Origin: Phycisphaerales bacterium
Lineage (GTDB): Bacteria > Planctomycetota > Phycisphaerae > Phycisphaerales > SM1A02
DNA: 18,583 bases
Reading direction: 5' to 3'
Assembly: GCA_030748805.1 (NCBI GenBank)
Contig: JASMLG010000109.1
Coordinates: 1-18,583 of the forward strand
Below the pieces are notes generated by a model. That model ran no database searches and was not told the DNA's origin. It was given only the letters and a program-made list of their open reading frames with translations. This document shows positions 17,501-18,583 of this stretch, in pieces (position 1 is the stretch's first letter; every line of letters starts with the position of its first letter). A program made the position numbers and the translations under genes.

Positions 17501-18583
17501 TTCCAGAAACGTTCTTCCCAACGAAGCCAAGGGGGAAGTAAATCATTGCGTACACCGTTGAACAGTGTCAATTTGCGACGATTATCAAAAACAAGTTGCT
17601 GATTTGTAAGTTGGTCTCTTAATTCACTCGCTTCGTGAGCATCGAAGTACGAACTTCTCAGGAACTGAAAATCCAACGCGGACCAATTTGGATTTTGTGT
17701 ATTGGGATCGTTGAGTGCAACCTCAAATCTGGACGTCACATACTGATTATTGTTGCCTTCGTAACTTCGCAATTCAAGTTCATCGGCAAGGGTAAAAGGT
17801 CTGAAACTATATGTTGCATTTAATGGATCCTTGCCAGCGAGTTGCCAATACCAAAGCCGACCAATCCTTGAAGTAACATCATTTGTCGGATTTTGATCGC
17901 CTACAAAAACAGGGTTTGCATCTTCTGGAGAAACACCACCGCCCTGTTCAACACCTAACTCGTCAAGAAAACTTGATTCGTCATTGTTGTTCCAAGAGTA
18001 ATTGTCCCAATCCACTATTGGCGGGTATCGAGTGTGGTCATATTCAATCCACGGTTCAATATGATTGCCGGGCAAATTTGCTGGATTGTCTAAAAAGCCA
18101 ACTCTTTCGGTGTACACATCGGGGTCGTTGCTTCCAATCAACGCCATATCTGCCGGCGTCAGCCCACGAGTCGCCTTACCTCCACCATCATCTGAAGAGA
18201 AAAATCCTGTACCAACATTTGCATTTACAAGTGCACTATTGTCAGTGATTGACACTGCTACAACTTGAAGCATGTCTGCGCCAATCGCTACTGGTGCAAG
18301 ATGCCAAAACGCATCAGTAAACCCATCTCCATCAGTATCTGTTAGTGATCTTTCCACAAACCATCTATTGCTATCCGTGTCAGGAATGCCATCGCCATCT
18401 GTATCTATAACAGGAGTAAAAGCATCTTGCTTTCGTTCACCAATTTCATTTTGATACCCATCCCCATCCAAATCGCTTAAGTCCAAAAAGTTTTGAGGAA
18501 GCAAACTTTGATTGTATTGAGCACCAGACCAATTTTCTAGATTGCACCAACTAATCCACAGATTGCTTTGATACTCAGCACCA
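11587..18583 (-). CDS. Giant GspK-like surface protein with 19 inserted GACC repeats (5' partial)
   Basis: The frame is open from the right edge to TAA at 11587, at least 2,331 codons; residues here count from the TTG at 18504, which is not the real start. The order is: calcium-type DxDGDG loops like thrombospondin type 3 repeats (about 11-64); VVAVSITDNSALVNANVGTG (about 80-100), like the 'DesGkiNlN' motif of GspK pseudopilins; a globular region to about 620; 19 GACC repeats (630-1400, roughly 115 cysteines); a lamin-tail-like segment (VVQLVNPFDVEIDLNDYSIE, about 1428-1475); more Asp-rich loops; then GLININTASVETLRTLP followed by IIQWRD (about 2030-2070), the helix-hairpin-helix hallmark of GspK. 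It ends with a strand-rich tail (ITTRSDMFTVHMRIRTF). I infer a very large minor-pseudopilin relative, probably at the cell surface. The N-terminus, where a prepilin signal would be, lies outside the window. Confidence 0.72.
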   Translation of the reverse strand, partial: GAEYQSNLWISWCNLENWSGAQYNQSLLPQNFLDLSDLDGDGYQNEIGERKQDAFTPVIDTDGDGIPDTDSNRWFVERSLTDTDGDGFTDAFWHLAPVAIGADMLQVVAVSITDNSALVNANVGTGFFSSDDGGGKATRGLTPADMALIGSNDPDVYTERVGFLDNPANLPGNHIEPWIEYDHTRYPPIVDWDNYSWNNNDESSFLDELGVEQGGGVSPEDANPVFVGDQNPTNDVTSRIGRLWYWQLAGKDPLNATYSFRPFTLADELELRSYEGNNNQYVTSRFEVALNDPNTQNPNWSALDFQFLRSSYFDAHEASELRDQLTNQQLVFDNRRKLTLFNGVRNDLLPPWLRWEERFWNRHDPTLLELPTGYDSFDIDIYFSKYGFEDGLAYFGATLPTKVGYEITRALTGGGGEVKGRWAVANWLESMRRKVDLREYYQDGNNSLDLNDGWWEEIDDGRLTLAERAPLQILLAMTDGQEVGMSTAFIDDPTNGSTQLNAKGPLGEYTSSAGEFPFNPTVQFNQGTFGVDYYNQTRLMAAGLASNLLAYRDDDSNWRQHSYTHFKASLDSEVTDNGLVEWAPRSALPLSAAIVPPILGRQGNGDLISQPVAVKDTPIQGPNQQAVQMLGLEAQPFILEAFIGHVHGAETKIEYGACCLDGYCDVISENTCVALNGDFQGVESVCEFVVCEFGACCLPEGGCIVTIEDNCVLYFGDEAVYLGDGTNCEDTPCEGSCCVLGRDLINGNESTCVEVSQYSCAQLDGVFDDYSTSCATTSCTLLGSCCLDSGTCLNVVSQGACDSLGGNYSFNQFCAVAPCLGACCVDYAICVEIGENGCSDLGGNYMGTGMSCAGTTCDLAGVCCVSGSTCQEVQSIDECVVLGGEFLAGENCQIDPCFGSCCLGEGVCEDVSVETCVALNGVYIQGMFCASNPCRGACCFSTGGCENLLNEMCDEFGGFFIGGGAFCESSPCVPLGACCLPDDPEDPDDGGCLDVMSEACVLLGGTYEGDGVLCGTVPCGSGSIRGACCLETGYCQNVVSEEVCDTLGGEYQGELVSCAENPCDPEWACCLDNATCIDEIEGNCDALGGVWQDGFNCSQSPCLGACCLPDDTCEDKSSTDCAAEGGTFNEFRMCDTSPCSNGACCIADTCDDLSQAECVDNGGTFIVGDCSTGDPCGLGDFGACCMEPLGCINVYQITCTEAGGNWAGGNCSSLSCNTGACCLENGESDHCIEVLNDAVCNNLGGLFYGGVSCSEKPCIGACCLWAGGCDVMSENSCEGLDDNGDAPGTFIGVGSVCTDVLCDPPGGSCCLESGTCVDIQSIPSFEEYCMLTLGGTWRPGELCESQECGGACCICPSECSYIPEDICLELGGAYQGDGILCAPNPCIAGGACCFGSGSCIEVVDEGCCDAIGGLFIKDAECIDEPCTANFIVDDRVDEFAQQYMWDDFQETVSVVQLVNPFDVEIDLNDYSIEWFGQEYVLSGLDLKLPPATYENPATLILYSMPQSIPTVPEIGDRDFEDDWLDFLDLDNLDHVSNTLIQEVPITAWGSSRKADYDNLTQGNQHGIALYKFDNGTAAGFTVERVLVDRIDPPNASEKFDKRVVTDLEAEWNILSDSLDDENVFRRYLDTGIEFQEGTETLLVQWDRVTRAWANDLPTEDGWHNDVIDAWEKNPRYVFSTRDFIRSDELRTVVSDPYTKANPMKYTSAFHWTKEYAPGSYPAQPGDPDDMNGDGNPDSGDPDLLPDSPDPWFTVEVWSPRAGEYRPPTDPLDPGSSPGEVQGGMRIRKPTYFDMNRTEDPLYGQPEPWSYPDKGWYGQTVDADGDKTSSDTPAFFDTDSDGVIGKSETDMPMSFPMQMLQKDGDFDQVGELLNVWLFGHMIEGAYDSTALNSYLNLPDSPLDGGSQLDAGTITTFSEFMYPSVNDWYAPWVASINNNKVVLDEKVNRLRFVPQGSGGQNSLPTPFMMDGRSGLDSNNNLASLYNPWPRQAIASRILDSFVCDGSGRPDLDGDGGLVTNPQDPNYGNLDPDDNLDFESDSYAFSFYNAHGYSGKTTPGLININTASVETLRTLPHMYKTVHPSGNSGNDQNPRSLIPESIIQWRDLANGGYNDLNWDAVLTDTGFTGGPNYSAGFNESNNYYSLRSATLGLTPGVGIKDTRGFSSPSEIGLLQQTALLDDVVEPWDIINLHQSIKDEDSWRIDFAALEPFSENVGSGTDWIGTGVGAPLSIDVNPREYYVEDPMIGDGVSGDSEEMNMLQAGISNLITTRSDMFTVHMRIRTFKKNPINGKWDATDLKYIVDDSRYVLLVDRSNVNTPADKPKILYFEKLPN
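14305..16617 (-). repeat. Array of 19 GACC six-cysteine repeats inside the giant protein
   Basis: Nineteen tandem units average about 40 residues and each opens G-(A/S/V)-C-C (one opens WACC). The consensus is GACC-x4-5-C-x7-C-x5-GG-x-(F/Y/W)-x-G-x4-6-C-x4-C. Unit 9 has an acidic insert (DDPEDPDDGG), unit 16 has an insert (LDDNGDAPG), and units 18-19 have an extra cysteine. Units are well diverged at DNA level, so the array is old and held by selection on the protein. It belongs to the same family as the array in the neighbouring gene. Confidence 0.9.

Noticed and set aside
18502..18504. TTG as the start codon of the giant gene
   Set aside because: The same frame stays open to the right edge for 26 more codons, and a secreted protein should have an N-terminal signal that is not seen here.

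Overview
The window looks like a fragment of a moderately AT-rich genome from the Planctomycetota, most likely class Phycisphaerae. The reasons are the long arrays of six-cysteine 'GACC' repeats, a C-terminal single dockerin-like EF loop ending in 'AWG-C-P', TSP3-like DxDGDG loops, and a secreted LTxxQ/EF-hand protein with a glycine-rich tail. This assignment is inferred from protein style; no rRNA or tRNA gene is present. No mobile element, CRISPR array or recognisable phage gene was found.

Left part (1-4282): the last codons of a + strand membrane protein run off the left edge. Then, on the - strand, come a secreted LTxxQ/EF-hand protein, a YraN/UPF0102 protein and a SurA/PpiC-like lipoprotein whose 3' end overlaps the YraN gene. 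A DUF1844 protein is transcribed divergently from the SurA-like gene, probably from a promoter in the 66-bp gap.

Middle part (4283-10080): a compact - strand operon holds hemW (radical SAM haem chaperone), an FkbM-family methyltransferase and a multi-spanning GT-C type glycosyltransferase, with a 4-bp gap and then an 8-bp overlap. The last two probably modify a surface glycan or lipid. Divergently, a one-domain FHA protein sits 16 bp upstream of purA. purA overlaps tail to tail with uppS (undecaprenyl diphosphate synthase), which supplies the lipid carrier for envelope polymers.

Right part (10094-18583): this is the accessory and most unusual region. A perfect 32-bp palindrome (terminator) separates uppS from a gene for a small GACC-repeat protein with a dockerin-like tail. 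That gene seems broken at its 5' end: repeat-coding sequence continues 47 codons upstream of the only in-frame ATG, and an ideal Shine-Dalgarno/ATG lies one base out of frame. Upstream of a strong terminator is a gene of at least 2,331 codons, open at the right edge. Its product has features resembling the GspK minor pseudopilin at both ends (a 'DNSALVNANV' motif and a 'GLININTA' helix-hairpin-helix), a lamin-tail-like segment, and a block of 19 GACC repeats (about 770 residues) in the middle. The two neighbouring genes thus carry the same repeat family in different scaffolds, suggesting a cell-surface or secreted cysteine-rich system.
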